DNA from: Clostridia bacterium
GTDB lineage: Bacteria > Bacillota > Clostridia > Oscillospirales > QAKW01
Assembly: GCA_017464525.1 (NCBI GenBank)
Contig: JAFTZM010000019.1
Span: 1-64,000 of the forward strand
Direction of reading: 5' to 3'
DNA length: 64,000 nucleotides
The position numbers and the translations under genes are program-made. The notes under the pieces were generated by a model. That model ran no database searches. It had not been told where the DNA came from and worked only from the letters and a program-made list of their open reading frames with translations. Below are positions 17,085 through 25,862 of this stretch, piece by piece. The first letter of the stretch is position 1; every line of letters begins with the position of its first letter.

Positions 17085-17098
17085 TAGGAGGAAATGCC

Positions 17099-17878
17099 AT
17101 GACCATACATCTGATAGGCGGGGATGCGCGGCAGCTGTATCTTGCAGATTACATAAGCGACCGGGGTTTTCCGGTCACCTGCTCCTTCCTTGGCGGCACC
17201 GGTCTGCCGCAGTGGGATGCGGATATCATGATCCTCCCCCTCCCCGCCACCCGGGACGGTATAAATCTGAACACACCCCTGGCCCAAGAGACCCTTCCCT
17301 TGGCTCATATTTTTAAACACTTCAAGGGGAAACAACTTTTTGGCGGAAAGCTACCGCCGGGTGCACCGGGCATCGACTATTATCAGGCCGAGGAGATCAC
17401 CTTAGCCAATGCAGCGCTGACTGTAGAAGGGGCCTTGGCGCTGGCCATCCTGCACACCCCCTTCGCTCTGCTCCGGCAGCCGGTTCTGGTGCTGGGTGCC
17501 GGGCGGATCGGTCAGCTTCTGGCTCTGCGGCTCACCGCATTGGGAGCCCGGGTAACAGTGGCCGCCCGTCGGGCAGAATCCTTAGCCCTTTGCCGGGCGC
17601 TGGGGGCCGAGGGGCGCTTCTTTGAGGATGTGCCATACCAGCGGTTCCGGCTGATCTTCAACACTGTGCCGGCCCGGGTGCTGCCACTGGACCGTTTGCA
17701 GGAGGATACCACCCTCATCGAGCTGGCCTCGGCTCCCGGCGGTTTTGATGCCGGGGAGGCCCAAAGGCTGGGGCTGCAGGTGATCACCGCCCCCGGTCTG
17801 CCGGGAAAATACACCCCGGAATCTGCCGCCGCTTTCATCGGCGAGTTTATTTTAAAGGAGATGGAACGTCTTGCTTAA
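17099..17878 (+). CDS. dpaA: Dipicolinate synthase subunit A
   Basis: 259 residues with an N-terminal domain ending in KLPPGAPGIDYYQAEEIT and a Rossmann fold ([17 protein letters not shown]). Together with DpaB it oxidises the lysine-pathway intermediate to dipicolinic acid in the mother cell; the product loads the spore core. It is a few tens of residues shorter than the Bacillus protein, mostly at the N-terminus, but all recognisable blocks are present. AGGAGG lies 7 bases upstream. It overlaps dpaB by 8 bases. Confidence 0.92.
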   Translation: MTIHLIGGDARQLYLADYISDRGFPVTCSFLGGTGLPQWDADIMILPLPATRDGINLNTPLAQETLPLAHIFKHFKGKQLFGGKLPPGAPGIDYYQAEEITLANAALTVEGALALAILHTPFALLRQPVLVLGAGRIGQLLALRLTALGARVTVAARRAESLALCRALGAEGRFFEDVPYQRFRLIFNTVPARVLPLDRLQEDTTLIELASAPGGFDAGEAQRLGLQVITAPGLPGKYTPESAAAFIGEFILKEMERLA

Positions 17879-18434
17879 GATCGGCATTGCCCTGACCGGT
17901 TCCTTCTGCACCCTCCACCGGGTGCTGGAAGCCCTGGAGCCGCTGGCCAAACAATATGAGCTTTACCCCATCATGTCCCCCATCGTTTATCAGACCGACA
18001 CCCGTTTCGGTACCGCCGCCTTTTTCCGGGAACAACTGGAAAAGCTTTGCGGCAGACCCATCTGGCACACCATCCCGGAGGTGGAGCCCATCGGCCCCAA
18101 AAAGCTACTGGATGGGCTGGTGATCGCCCCCTGTACCGGCAATACCCTGGCAAAACTGGCCCTCGGCGTTACCGATACTGCCGTGACCATGGCGGCCAAA
18201 TCCACCCTGCGGAATGAAAAGCCGGTGGTGCTGGCCCTCTCCACCAACGATGCCCTGAGCGGCTCCGCTAAAAATATCGGCGTTTTGCAAACCCTCCGTC
18301 ATTATTATTTTGTACCCTACGGGCAGGATGACGCCGATACCAAGCCCCGCTCCTGCGTGGCACATTTTGATCTGCTGGGAGAGACCATCGCGGCGGCGCT
18401 GAAGGGGCACCAGCTACAGCCTTTAATTTGGTAA
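17871..18434 (+). CDS. dpaB: Dipicolinate synthase subunit B (flavoprotein-like)
   Basis: 187 residues, TTG start with AAAGGAG 10 bases upstream inside dpaA. IGIALTGSFCTLHRVLEAL and the later PCTGNTLAKLALGVTDTAVT and NEKPVVLALSTNDAL blocks are those of SpoVFB/DpaB, a flavoprotein-family partner of DpaA. The presence of both subunits shows the organism makes true endospores. Its natural terminator has been split by a MITE-like element just downstream. Confidence 0.94.
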   Translation: MLKIGIALTGSFCTLHRVLEALEPLAKQYELYPIMSPIVYQTDTRFGTAAFFREQLEKLCGRPIWHTIPEVEPIGPKKLLDGLVIAPCTGNTLAKLALGVTDTAVTMAAKSTLRNEKPVVLALSTNDALSGSAKNIGVLQTLRHYYFVPYGQDDADTKPRSCVAHFDLLGETIAAALKGHQLQPLIW

Positions 18435-18458
18435 CAAAAAAGCAGCCATCAGGCTGCT

Positions 18459-18746
18459 CAGCGTGTCAAAAAACTCTATTTTTATTTTTGACACGCTGGG
18501 AGATTGCCAAAAATGTTTCTGAATTCGTCAACCCGATCTCGTCGGCGTACATAGGTACGGTAGAGAGCGGGTTGGCGGATAGCAGAAAAAAGTTCAACAA
18601 AAATGCGGCTTTGGCCGCATTTTTTCCTTATAACAACCCCTCCACCGCTAATGCGGTCTCCCCCCTTACACAAGGGCGGCAGGGTCTACATTATGCATAT
18701 GTTTTTTCTTTTTTCTGCGGTCGGGGACTTTTTTGACAGTCTCACC
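18459..18746. mobile_element. MITE-like element, copy A, with 15-bp target duplication
   Basis: A 288-bp non-coding element between direct copies of AGCCATCAGGCTGCT (18444-18458 and 18747-18761). Removing the element and one copy restores a perfect bidirectional terminator (AAAAAAGCAGCC, ATCA, GGCTGCTTTTTT) between dpaB and the converging MFS gene. Ends share AG(C/A)(G/C)TGTCAAAAAA(C/G)TC in inverted orientation. Inside are a hairpin CAGCGTGTCAAAAA/TTTTTGACACGCTG (18459-18499), a second hairpin AAATGCGGC/GCCGCATTT near 18603-18625, and about 200 bp also found inverted at 52.95-53.16 kb. Confidence 0.8.
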
Positions 18747-18751
18747 AGCCA

Positions 18752-19951
18752 TCAGGCTGCTTTTTTAATCTTTTTATACGGTAATGCCACAATGACGCCC
18801 AGCATCATCAGCCCCAACCAAATGAGGATCAGGTTTTCCCAACCGATGGCGGAGACCGCATTGGCGAAAAGGGTGGAGGAAACAGAGGCCGCCATATAGC
18901 TCATGAAATCCAGAAATCCTGTGGCCCCGGAGACCATCCCCGTATCCCGCAAGCTGGGGCAATAGCGGCTCCAGAGCATGGTTGCGGCAGCATCGGCGGC
19001 CATGATGGCCAGCACCATGAAGATGATATTCAGGGCGGGCTGGCGGATCAGAAAGACCAGCAGAAAGCACACCGCCGAGGCCGCAAAGAACAGCAGAACC
19101 GTAAGATCCATGTTACTGCCCAGCCGCTCATACACAAAGATGGCCACAAAGGTGGTCAGGGAGATCACAAAGGTGGAGACGGTGAAGATCATGGCCGAGC
19201 GCTCGGCAGAGAAGCCCAAAAACTGAGCAATATAGGTGGGCAGCCAGAACACAACGGTGGTACGCACCACCCCGGTCAGCACCGAGACCAGGGTATATTT
19301 CACGATCTGATGCTGAAGCAGCAGCTGGATCCCGCCGCCGGAGCCCTTAGGCTTTTGATATTGCCCATATTGCACGATTCCTTTTTTCTCCAGCAGCAGA
19401 AAGACCAGAAAGGCCACGCCGCCCATCAGGATCAGCATGATACTGCTGACATTGAATACTCCCTGCCAGGCCAGCACCGCCGCCAGCGCACCTGCCGCCG
19501 GGGAGCCGAAAAAGGAGGCAAAGGTATAGCCGAGGCTGCAGCGGGTGGCATAGACCGGCTCGGTATTCTCTGCCACCACCTTGGTCATGGGACCGTAGAT
19601 CATGGCCAGGAAAAAGCCAGTGAGGGCATAGGCCGTATAGGCCACCGCCAGAGAGCCTGCTCCATAAGTAAAGACCAGATTGCTGATTCCCGCCAGGATC
19701 AGCCCGAAGCTGATCATATATTTTGCCTTGATCTTATCGCCGATGATCCCGTTGATCAGCTGGCCCACCGCATAGGTGATAAAATAGACCGAAGAAAGGG
19801 TGCCGATGCTCCCGGTGGTAAAAATACCGTCCTCGATCATCTGGGGAGATATAGCGCTGAGGATATTTCTTGCCACATAGACCGCCAGATAGGAGACTGA
19901 GCAGGTTCCGCCGATCAGGATGGCATTTTTGGCTGATGTACTGATTTTCAT
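18752..19951 (-). CDS. MFS transporter, organophosphate:phosphate antiporter type
   Basis: 399 residues with 12 predicted membrane helices. The pattern near the N-terminus (SYLAVYVARNILSAISPQM, then GTLSSVYFITYAVGQLINGIIGDK) resembles the GlpT/UhpT sugar-phosphate antiporter branch of the major facilitator superfamily. The substrate is probably a phosphorylated sugar or glycerol phosphate, but this is inference. It is monocistronic; its terminator is the one split by the MITE-like element. No adjacent regulator. Confidence 0.8.
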   Translation of the reverse strand: MKISTSAKNAILIGGTCSVSYLAVYVARNILSAISPQMIEDGIFTTGSIGTLSSVYFITYAVGQLINGIIGDKIKAKYMISFGLILAGISNLVFTYGAGSLAVAYTAYALTGFFLAMIYGPMTKVVAENTEPVYATRCSLGYTFASFFGSPAAGALAAVLAWQGVFNVSSIMLILMGGVAFLVFLLLEKKGIVQYGQYQKPKGSGGGIQLLLQHQIVKYTLVSVLTGVVRTTVVFWLPTYIAQFLGFSAERSAMIFTVSTFVISLTTFVAIFVYERLGSNMDLTVLLFFAASAVCFLLVFLIRQPALNIIFMVLAIMAADAAATMLWSRYCPSLRDTGMVSGATGFLDFMSYMAASVSSTLFANAVSAIGWENLILIWLGLMMLGVIVALPYKKIKKAA

Positions 19952-20077
19952 CTTTTACCTTCCGATTCTATTTATTTGCGAAAAGAGTATAACCCAACCG
20001 CCGAAAAGTGTCAATGATTTTACTTGAAAAAAAGTGAAAAAAGTGCTACAATTTCCAAAAAACAAAGGGAGTTCCAA

Positions 20078-20956
20078 ATGCACGCTTTAACCATCACCGA
20101 TGTTCGCGCCCACCCGGGGGACAGCGCCTTCTTGATCGACGACGGTACCACCGCCATCCTCTACGATTCCGGCTTTGCCTTCACCGGCTATGCGGTGGCC
20201 GATAACATCAAAAAAGAGCTGGGCAGCCGGAAGCTGGACTACATCTTTCTGACCCATTCCCACTACGACCATGTTCTGGGCTCGGTCTATGCCCTGCAAT
20301 ACTGGCCGGAGACGCAGGTAGTGGCAGGGGAATATGCGGTAAAGATCTTCCAAAAGGAATCGGCCAAACGGGTCATGCGGGAGCTGGACCGCAAATTTGC
20401 CGTTCAATGCGGGGCAACTGCATACGAGGATCTCATCGATCAATTGAAGGTGGACATCATCGTGCGGGACGGCGATATCATTCAGGCCGGTGCCATGACC
20501 TTCACCGTCCTGGAGCTGCCGGGGCACACCCGCTGCTCCATCGGCTTTTATCTGCCGGAAAACAAGCTGCTCCTGAGCTCCGAAACGCTGGGCGTATTCG
20601 ACGGGGAGGAAACGGTGATCCCCTCCTACCTTATCGGTTATCAGGTAACGCTGAATTCCATCCAAAAGGCCGAGCAGTTGGAGATCGAGGCTCTGCTGCT
20701 TCCCCACTACGGCCTGCTGAACCGGGAGCAGACCGCCTTCTACCTGCAAAACGCCAAAAAGAATGCCATAGAGACCGCCGCCGAAATTCTGGAAATCCTG
20801 CAACAGGGCGGCAGCCACGCCGATGCCTTTGCTTTCTTCAAAAAGAAATATTACTGCGGAAAGGTGCCGGAGATCTACCCCATCGATGCCATGATCCTCA
20901 ACACCAATATCATGATCGATCTCATTGACCGGGAATTGAACCAAAAAAACAGCTGA
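20078..20956 (+). CDS. MBL-fold metallo-hydrolase
   Basis: 292 residues. THSHYDHVLGS is the zinc-binding HxHxDH motif of the metallo-beta-lactamase fold; LPGHTRCSIGFYL supplies the next histidine. Specific reaction not identifiable; relatives include thioesterases, glyoxalase II and other small-molecule hydrolases. The start is MHALTITDV, with AAAGGGA at 20064-20070; a reading 18 codons longer lacks a ribosome binding site and is Lys/Ser-rich noise. Confidence 0.82.
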   Translation: MHALTITDVRAHPGDSAFLIDDGTTAILYDSGFAFTGYAVADNIKKELGSRKLDYIFLTHSHYDHVLGSVYALQYWPETQVVAGEYAVKIFQKESAKRVMRELDRKFAVQCGATAYEDLIDQLKVDIIVRDGDIIQAGAMTFTVLELPGHTRCSIGFYLPENKLLLSSETLGVFDGEETVIPSYLIGYQVTLNSIQKAEQLEIEALLLPHYGLLNREQTAFYLQNAKKNAIETAAEILEILQQGGSHADAFAFFKKKYYCGKVPEIYPIDAMILNTNIMIDLIDRELNQKNS

Positions 20957-20980
20957 TAGTTTAGCCTATCAGCTGTTTGA
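20947..20980. terminator. Bidirectional terminator, MBL gene / ppa
   Basis: AAACAGCTGATAG and CTATCAGCTGTTT stem with a 6-base loop between convergent genes. Confidence 0.87.
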
Positions 20981-20982
20981 TT

Positions 20983-21516
20983 TTATCGACAAAAGCACTC
21001 TATATAGTGATCCAAAGCCTGCTGAATAACCTTCACCGCAGCCTCCTTGCCCTGCACCTCGCCGGCAGCAGCTTCCTTATTCTCCAGCGCCTTATAGACG
21101 GAGAAGAAGTGCTTCATCTCGTCAAAGATGTGCGGGGGCAGATCGGTAATATCCTTATATTCATTGTAGGTGGGGTCGCCGTAGGGGATGGCGATGATCT
21201 TTTCATCGTTGCGGCCGCCGTCCAGCATGGTGATATAGCCGATGGGATAGCAGCGCACCAGGGTGAGAGGCTCCAGCGCTTCGGAGCAGAGCACCAGCAC
21301 ATCCAGGGGATCGCCGTCGTCGCCGAAGGAACGGGGAATAAACCCATAGTTTGACGGATAGTGGGTAGAGGTATAAAGCACCCGATCCAGCATAATCAGA
21401 CCGGTCTCCTTATCCAACTCATATTTCTTTTTGCTGCCCTTGGAGATCTCCACAACAGCCACAAAATCCTCCGGGGTAATGCGCTTGGGATCGATATCAT
21501 GCCAAATGTTACTCAT
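20983..21516 (-). CDS. ppa: Inorganic pyrophosphatase, family I
   Basis: 177 residues, cytosolic. YGFIPRSFGDDGDPLDVLVL contains the family-I signature with the metal-binding aspartates (DGDPLDV). The enzyme splits pyrophosphate to drive biosynthetic reactions. Monocistronic, with its own start region between two terminators. Length is normal. Confidence 0.95.
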   Translation of the reverse strand: MSNIWHDIDPKRITPEDFVAVVEISKGSKKKYELDKETGLIMLDRVLYTSTHYPSNYGFIPRSFGDDGDPLDVLVLCSEALEPLTLVRCYPIGYITMLDGGRNDEKIIAIPYGDPTYNEYKDITDLPPHIFDEMKHFFSVYKALENKEAAAGEVQGKEAAVKVIQQALDHYIECFCR

Positions 21517-21547
21517 AGTTTCCTCCGTATTCCGATTCTTTAAAGGA

Positions 21548-21574
21548 CAACTCCCTCAAAGGAGGGAGTTGTTT
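21548..21574 (-). terminator. Terminator of the rubrerythrin operon
   Basis: CAACTCCCTC/GAGGGAGTTG perfect stem between the rubrerythrin stop and the ppa start, with only a short T-tract on the minus strand. Confidence 0.7.
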
Positions 21575-21582
21575 CACTTTGC

Positions 21583-22131
21583 TTACTTAAAATATCTGTT
21601 CAGCAGACCCTGGAAGGCCTTGCCGTGGCGAGCCTCATCCTTAGCCATTTCGTGGACAGTATCGTGGATAGCATCCAGATTGGCAGCCTTAGCCATCCTA
21701 GCCAACTCGAACTTACCGGCGGTAGCGCCGTTCTCGGCAGCCACACGGGCCTCCAGATTTTCCTTAGTGGAGGCGGAAACACACTCACCCAGCATCTCGG
21801 CAAACTTTGCGGCGTGCTCGGCCTCTTCATAGGCGGCCTTCTCCCAATAGAGGGCGATCTCGGGATATCCCTCACGGGCGGCGGCACGGGACATTGCTAA
21901 GTACATTCCCACCTCGGTGCACTCGCCGTTGAAGTTGGCGCGCAGGCCCTCGATGATCTCCTCGGGCACACCGGCGGTAATGCCGATCTCATGCTCGCAG
22001 GCCCAAACCATGCTACCGTCTTCCTTTACCTCTTCAAACTTTTCTGCAGGCTGGCCGCACAGAGGGCATTTTGCAGGGGGCATTTCGCCTTCAACGATCT
22101 CACCGCAGACAGTACATCTCCATTTTTTCAT
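21583..22131 (-). CDS. Reverse rubrerythrin (rubredoxin domain first)
   Basis: 182 residues. Residues 1-40 are a rubredoxin-like iron site ([21 protein letters not shown]); the rest is a four-helix di-iron domain with Glu/His ligands ([39 protein letters not shown]). In ordinary rubrerythrins the rubredoxin part is last. The reverse form is known from clostridia as an oxygen- and peroxide-protective NADH-linked peroxidase. The start ATG has AGGAGA 9 bases upstream; the DUF4364 gene ends one base before it, so the two are coupled. Confidence 0.92.
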   Translation of the reverse strand: MKKWRCTVCGEIVEGEMPPAKCPLCGQPAEKFEEVKEDGSMVWACEHEIGITAGVPEEIIEGLRANFNGECTEVGMYLAMSRAAAREGYPEIALYWEKAAYEEAEHAAKFAEMLGECVSASTKENLEARVAAENGATAGKFELARMAKAANLDAIHDTVHEMAKDEARHGKAFQGLLNRYFK

Positions 22132-22132
22132 G

Positions 22133-22687
22133 TTATTGTTCTCCTTTTCTGAATAAATTTTCATCTAAAACCACTTCCATGATCTTCTGGTAATAGCCTG
22201 AAGGGTTTTCACGGAAGCGTTCAGCAACATAATAGGCCGCCTTACGATCGGGCACCAGCACGGTATAGGAGAGCATGGTCTCGCCGCCCTCCCGGACGGT
22301 GCAAGTCACGGTAAAGCCGCTATCAGAGGGCTTGATCTCAGCAAAGATCTCATCATCCTCCTGCTTTTGCCGCAGATTGGCGCGCAAGGCCTCCAGCGTT
22401 TTAGTTTTCACATTATGTGGCAAGCGCTGCTCGTATTCCTCCACCACCGCAAGCCCCTGCTTGGTGATCCGGTAGCTGCCGGTCTCCTCCAGGGAGGCAA
22501 TATCGATCATCCCGGCGATCAGCAGTTCTTCGATGGCTTGGGTGCAATCAAAATATTCCACCAGCCCGTCTGCCATCATCACATCGGTCAGCTGGCCTTC
22601 CTTCAGGATGCAGTTTGCCTCCTTCAGCAGGTAAAGGACCAGCGCCTTGATATCTGCCATTTCATGTAATCCGCCTAATTCGGGCAT
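22133..22687 (-). CDS. DUF4364 family protein
   Basis: 184 residues. The N-terminal third looks like a winged helix ([49 protein letters not shown]), followed by an alpha/beta domain. This layout is DUF4364, found widely in Clostridia and presumed to be a DNA-binding regulator. GGAG is 8 bases before the ATG at 22687; a later in-frame ATG has no site. Because it is first in an operon with reverse rubrerythrin, a part in oxidative stress control is possible but unproven. Confidence 0.82.
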   Translation of the reverse strand: MPELGGLHEMADIKALVLYLLKEANCILKEGQLTDVMMADGLVEYFDCTQAIEELLIAGMIDIASLEETGSYRITKQGLAVVEEYEQRLPHNVKTKTLEALRANLRQKQEDDEIFAEIKPSDSGFTVTCTVREGGETMLSYTVLVPDRKAAYYVAERFRENPSGYYQKIMEVVLDENLFRKGEQ

Positions 22688-22718
22688 ACTGATTCTCCTT
22701 TAGCAATTCTATTGAGAT

Positions 22719-22747
22719 ATTATAACACAAATCCCTGCATAAAGCAA
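22719..22747 (-). promoter_or_regulatory. Sigma-A promoter of DUF4364-rubrerythrin operon
   Basis: TTGCTT (22742-22747), 17-base spacer, TATAAT (22719-22724), about 30 bases before the gene start. Confidence 0.75.
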
Positions 22748-22814
22748 GTGAAAATCCTTGAGACATCTTGCAAAAGCCGGGTTTTTTTAGTATACTACAA
22801 GGGAGGTGAGAAAA

Positions 22815-23414
22815 ATGATAAAAATTCCCTATAGCAAGGATTTAATTTTACCGGCAGAAGCCGCCGGCACCATGAGCCATTTCCTTTGGGAGAAAAACGG
22901 CTACACTCCCCGGGCGGAATTCCGGCTGGTCTACAACGAGGATGCCCTTCGGGTGCAGCTTTCCTGCGATGTGGAGCAGGTGACGGTCTATGCCCTGGAG
23001 GATAACGGAAACGTCTGGGAGGACAACTGCATGGAATTCTTCTTCCAGCCCTTCCCGGCGGATCCTGAATACATCAATTTTGAGTGCAATGCCATTGGCT
23101 GCATGGTCATCGGCAAGGGGATCGACCGCAACAACCGCACCTGCGTGCTGAACCGCATCAAGCCCCAAATGGAGGTCTCTACCGCCATCCGCCCCGGCAA
23201 GGGCTGGGAGGTCAGCTACATGATTCCCTTCCGGGCCATTGAGGAGATCTACGGCAAGCCCTACGCCCCCAAAAAGGGAGATACCTTCCGCTTTAATGCC
23301 TACATCTGCGGCGAACGGACTCCGCTGATGCACTTCGGCGCCTGCTTCGATCTGCCCATCGCCCAGCCGGATTTCCACCGCTCGGAATATTTCGGAGAGG
23401 GGCTGCTGGACTGA
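22815..23414 (+). CDS. CBM9-like (carbohydrate-binding family 9-type) protein
   Basis: 199 residues, a single beta-sandwich domain without a signal peptide. FRLVYNEDALRVQLSCD, NGNVWEDNCMEFFFQPF and the final YFGEGLLD match the CBM9-like/DUF1083 family that caps some carbohydrate enzymes; here it stands alone. A ligand-binding role is likely but the ligand is unknown. The GTG nine bases earlier sits on the ribosome binding site itself (GGGAGG), so the ATG at 22815 is preferred. The next gene begins one base after its stop. Confidence 0.78.
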   Translation: MIKIPYSKDLILPAEAAGTMSHFLWEKNGYTPRAEFRLVYNEDALRVQLSCDVEQVTVYALEDNGNVWEDNCMEFFFQPFPADPEYINFECNAIGCMVIGKGIDRNNRTCVLNRIKPQMEVSTAIRPGKGWEVSYMIPFRAIEEIYGKPYAPKKGDTFRFNAYICGERTPLMHFGACFDLPIAQPDFHRSEYFGEGLLD

Positions 23415-23415
23415 G

Positions 23416-23730
23416 ATGGGCTTATTTAAAAAGAAAAAGGAAAGCGACAGTAACCTGGCCCTCCTGAAAAAGCTGGACAAGCGGGGCATCTCCTATTTTT
23501 CCCAGCGGGATCCCAAAACCTACCAGGAGCGGATCTTAGGCCGGGAGGGGGCCTTCAGCATCGCCGATGAGACCCTCATCATCTCCTGCGGCAATCAGGT
23601 GCTTTTCCGCCACCCCCTTAAGGAGATCAAGGCCGGGGAGCTGATGAATCTTTCGGGCATCACCCTCAATGTGGGGGACGAGCGGTATATCGCATATTAC
23701 ACCGACGGCAGTTTAGGAAAAAAGAAATAA
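23416..23730 (+). CDS. Small hypothetical protein
   Basis: 104 residues, with a Lys-rich N-terminus (GLFKKKKESD) followed by beta strands (GAFSIADETLIISCGNQVLF, GITLNVGDERYIAYYTDG). It has the look of a small pleckstrin-like or beta-barrel domain, but no family was recognised. Coupled to the CBM9-like gene (1-base gap) and closed by a terminator. Confidence 0.65.
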   Translation: MGLFKKKKESDSNLALLKKLDKRGISYFSQRDPKTYQERILGREGAFSIADETLIISCGNQVLFRHPLKEIKAGELMNLSGITLNVGDERYIAYYTDGSLGKKK

Positions 23731-23763
23731 AAAATCGCTCATCTGCGGATGAGCGATTTTTTT
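23730..23763. terminator. Bidirectional terminator
   Basis: AAAATCGCTCATC/GATGAGCGATTTT stem with T-runs on both sides, between convergent genes. Confidence 0.87.
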
Positions 23764-23766
23764 CAC

Positions 23767-25758
23767 TTACGGTAATATGATTTTCTCTTTCAGTACTACT
23801 GCAGTACGGGCAGGAAGGTAAAGTTCCAGATAATGCTTGCCGTCAAACATTTTTGTGGAGTAGGTCATATGCTGAATCTGCCCCCAGCCGCCGTATTTTT
23901 CATCGTCGGTGGAGAGGAGGACTTTATACTCGCCGGGCTGATGGACAGGGATCAGCACGCTTTCCAGGGAATTGGAGGGATGGAAGTTAAAGGCAAAGAG
24001 CAGCCCGCCCCGGTAAAAGGCCAGCATCTTCTCCGGCCGCTTGCTGAGCATCAGATCCCCCATCTGCTGGCGGAACATCCCGTTTTCCTTGGTCACAGCA
24101 ATCATATCCCGATCGAAATCGGCCAGCCAGCCGTATTTGAGGAGCCCGTTATCCCGGAGACTCCATTGGCGGCGGCAGTAATGGAAGCTCCAGCCGTTAC
24201 CCTCTCGGGGGAAATCGATCCATTCCGGGTGGCCGAATTCGTTGCCCATAAAGTTCAGGTAGCCCTCACCGCCCCCGCCTAAAGTGAAGAGGCGGATCAT
24301 TTTATGAAGAGCGATGGCACGGTCGATGATCAGATTATGGCAATCCCGGTTCATATCGGTATACATGGCCGCATCCGCCAGACGGAAGATCATGGTCTTA
24401 TCCCCCACCAGCGCCTGATCGTGGGATTCCACATAGGCCACCGTTTTTTCGCCGGGGCGGCGGAGGCACATATCCCCCCACATCCGCTCAATATCCCATT
24501 GCAGATCGTCGGTCATTTTGGCGGCCTTGACCCACATATCCGGCAAGCCCATGCCCAGCCGGTAATCAAAGCCGATGCCGCCCTCCCCGATGGGCAGGCA
24601 CATCCCCGGCATTCCGGACATATCCTCGGCGATGGTCAAGGCATCCGGCTTGACCTGCCGGATCAGCTCATTGGCCAGCTGCAGATAGGTGATGGCCTCG
24701 GTATGGGTATTCAAGGAAAAATACTTGCTGTTATCGTTGAAATCCGAGCCCAGCCCGTGATCGTGGTAAAGCATGGAGGTGATGCCGTCGAAACGGAAGC
24801 CGTCGAAATGGTACTCCTCCAGCCAGAATTTCAGGTTGGAAAGCAGAAAATGCAGCACACCGCCGCTGGCATAATTGAAGCATTTGGTCCCCCAAGCAGG
24901 ATGTTCCCCCTTGGCCCCGTCGTGGAAGAACTGATGGACCGTACCGTCGAACATATTGATGCCCTCGGCGGTATTCTTCACCGCATGGGAGTGCACCAGA
25001 TCCAGCAGCACCCGGATCCCCATTTTATGGGCCTTATTGACTAAATATTTCAGATCCTGCGGCTTGCCGAACCAGGAGGACGCTGCATAAAAATTTGAGA
25101 CTTGATAGCCGAAGGAGCCGTAATAGGGATGCTCCATAATGGCCATCAGCTGAACGGTATTGTAGCCGGCCTCCTTAATACGGGGCAGGGTCTGATCCGC
25201 AAACTCCCGGTAGGTGCCGATCCGCCCCTCCTCCTGCGCCATGCCCACATGGGCTTCATAGATATAAACATCCTTTTCCGGCTTGAAGCCTTTATCGCCC
25301 CAGCGGAATTTTTTCTGATCATCCACCACCTCTGCATGGAAGGAAAGGGTCTTTTTATCCTGCACCACCCGGCGGGCGTAAAGCGGGATATGCTCGGTGC
25401 GGGACAAATTGGCGTCCACCACCGCTTTGACCCTGCAGCCCTCCCAAAGGGCATCATCGCCGGGCAGAAACAGTTCCCAGCTGCCGCCCTCCAGCTTCTT
25501 CAAGGGATGGGAGGTCTGGTTCCAATCGTTGAAATCACCCTCCAGATACAGCTGATGGGCCGAGGGCGCCCACTCCCGGTAGTACCAGCCTCCCTCCACA
25601 TGGTGAAAACCGTAAAACTGATGGGCGTTGGCAAAATCACAGAGGGTCTGCCCCTCGGAGAGCAGCCGCTCCTTGGTACTGCGATACAGATCCATCCGCA
25701 GGTCGATGTCTCCCTTGAAGGGCTCCAACTGGGGATTCAATTCCAGAATACGGTACAT
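23767..25758 (-). CDS. glgB: 1,4-alpha-glucan branching enzyme, eukaryotic-like GH13
   Basis: 663 residues. A CBM48-type N-terminal domain (FHHVEGGWYYREWAPSA, LEGDFNDWN) precedes a GH13 barrel with DGFRFDGIT (nucleophile Asp), IAEDMSGMPG (acid Glu) and YVESHDQALVGDKT (third Asp). The opening ELNPQLEPFKGDIDLRMDLY and the GMPGMCLPIGEGGIGFDYRL block resemble eukaryotic glycogen branching enzymes more than the Escherichia coli GlgB type. It makes alpha-1,6 branches in glycogen. AGGAGG is 8 bases before the ATG at 25758 and too close to the one at 25764. No other glycogen gene is adjacent. Confidence 0.88.
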   Translation of the reverse strand: MYRILELNPQLEPFKGDIDLRMDLYRSTKERLLSEGQTLCDFANAHQFYGFHHVEGGWYYREWAPSAHQLYLEGDFNDWNQTSHPLKKLEGGSWELFLPGDDALWEGCRVKAVVDANLSRTEHIPLYARRVVQDKKTLSFHAEVVDDQKKFRWGDKGFKPEKDVYIYEAHVGMAQEEGRIGTYREFADQTLPRIKEAGYNTVQLMAIMEHPYYGSFGYQVSNFYAASSWFGKPQDLKYLVNKAHKMGIRVLLDLVHSHAVKNTAEGINMFDGTVHQFFHDGAKGEHPAWGTKCFNYASGGVLHFLLSNLKFWLEEYHFDGFRFDGITSMLYHDHGLGSDFNDNSKYFSLNTHTEAITYLQLANELIRQVKPDALTIAEDMSGMPGMCLPIGEGGIGFDYRLGMGLPDMWVKAAKMTDDLQWDIERMWGDMCLRRPGEKTVAYVESHDQALVGDKTMIFRLADAAMYTDMNRDCHNLIIDRAIALHKMIRLFTLGGGGEGYLNFMGNEFGHPEWIDFPREGNGWSFHYCRRQWSLRDNGLLKYGWLADFDRDMIAVTKENGMFRQQMGDLMLSKRPEKMLAFYRGGLLFAFNFHPSNSLESVLIPVHQPGEYKVLLSTDDEKYGGWGQIQHMTYSTKMFDGKHYLELYLPARTAVVLKEKIILP

Positions 25759-25790
25759 AGCCATTACCTCCTTTTCTTTATTATAGCACA

Positions 25791-25820
25791 AAAAAAGCGC
25801 AGTATCAACTGCGCTTTTTG
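25791..25820 (-). terminator. Terminator downstream of the orphan RHS fragment
   Basis: AAAAAGCGCAGT/ACTGCGCTTTTT stem with an ATCA loop; a T-run follows on the minus strand. Confidence 0.82.
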
Positions 25821-25830
25821 TAATTTGCGA

Positions 25831-25862
25831 TCAATCACAGAACCGTCCCTTGATTGATCCAT
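25831..25862. repeat. REP-like palindrome at the RHS fragment 3' end
   Basis: GATCAATCA and TGATTGATC arms flank a GGGACGGTTC-containing centre (minus-strand reading). It replaces the RHS sequence after DSNGNG and supplies the last residues and stop of the fragment. A related copy lies at 29152-29185. Confidence 0.65.

Noticed and set aside
18428..18736. 102-codon frame inside repeat copy A (and related short frames in copy B)
   Set aside because: The frame is not kept between the two copies, and the DNA is explained by hairpins and repeat ends.
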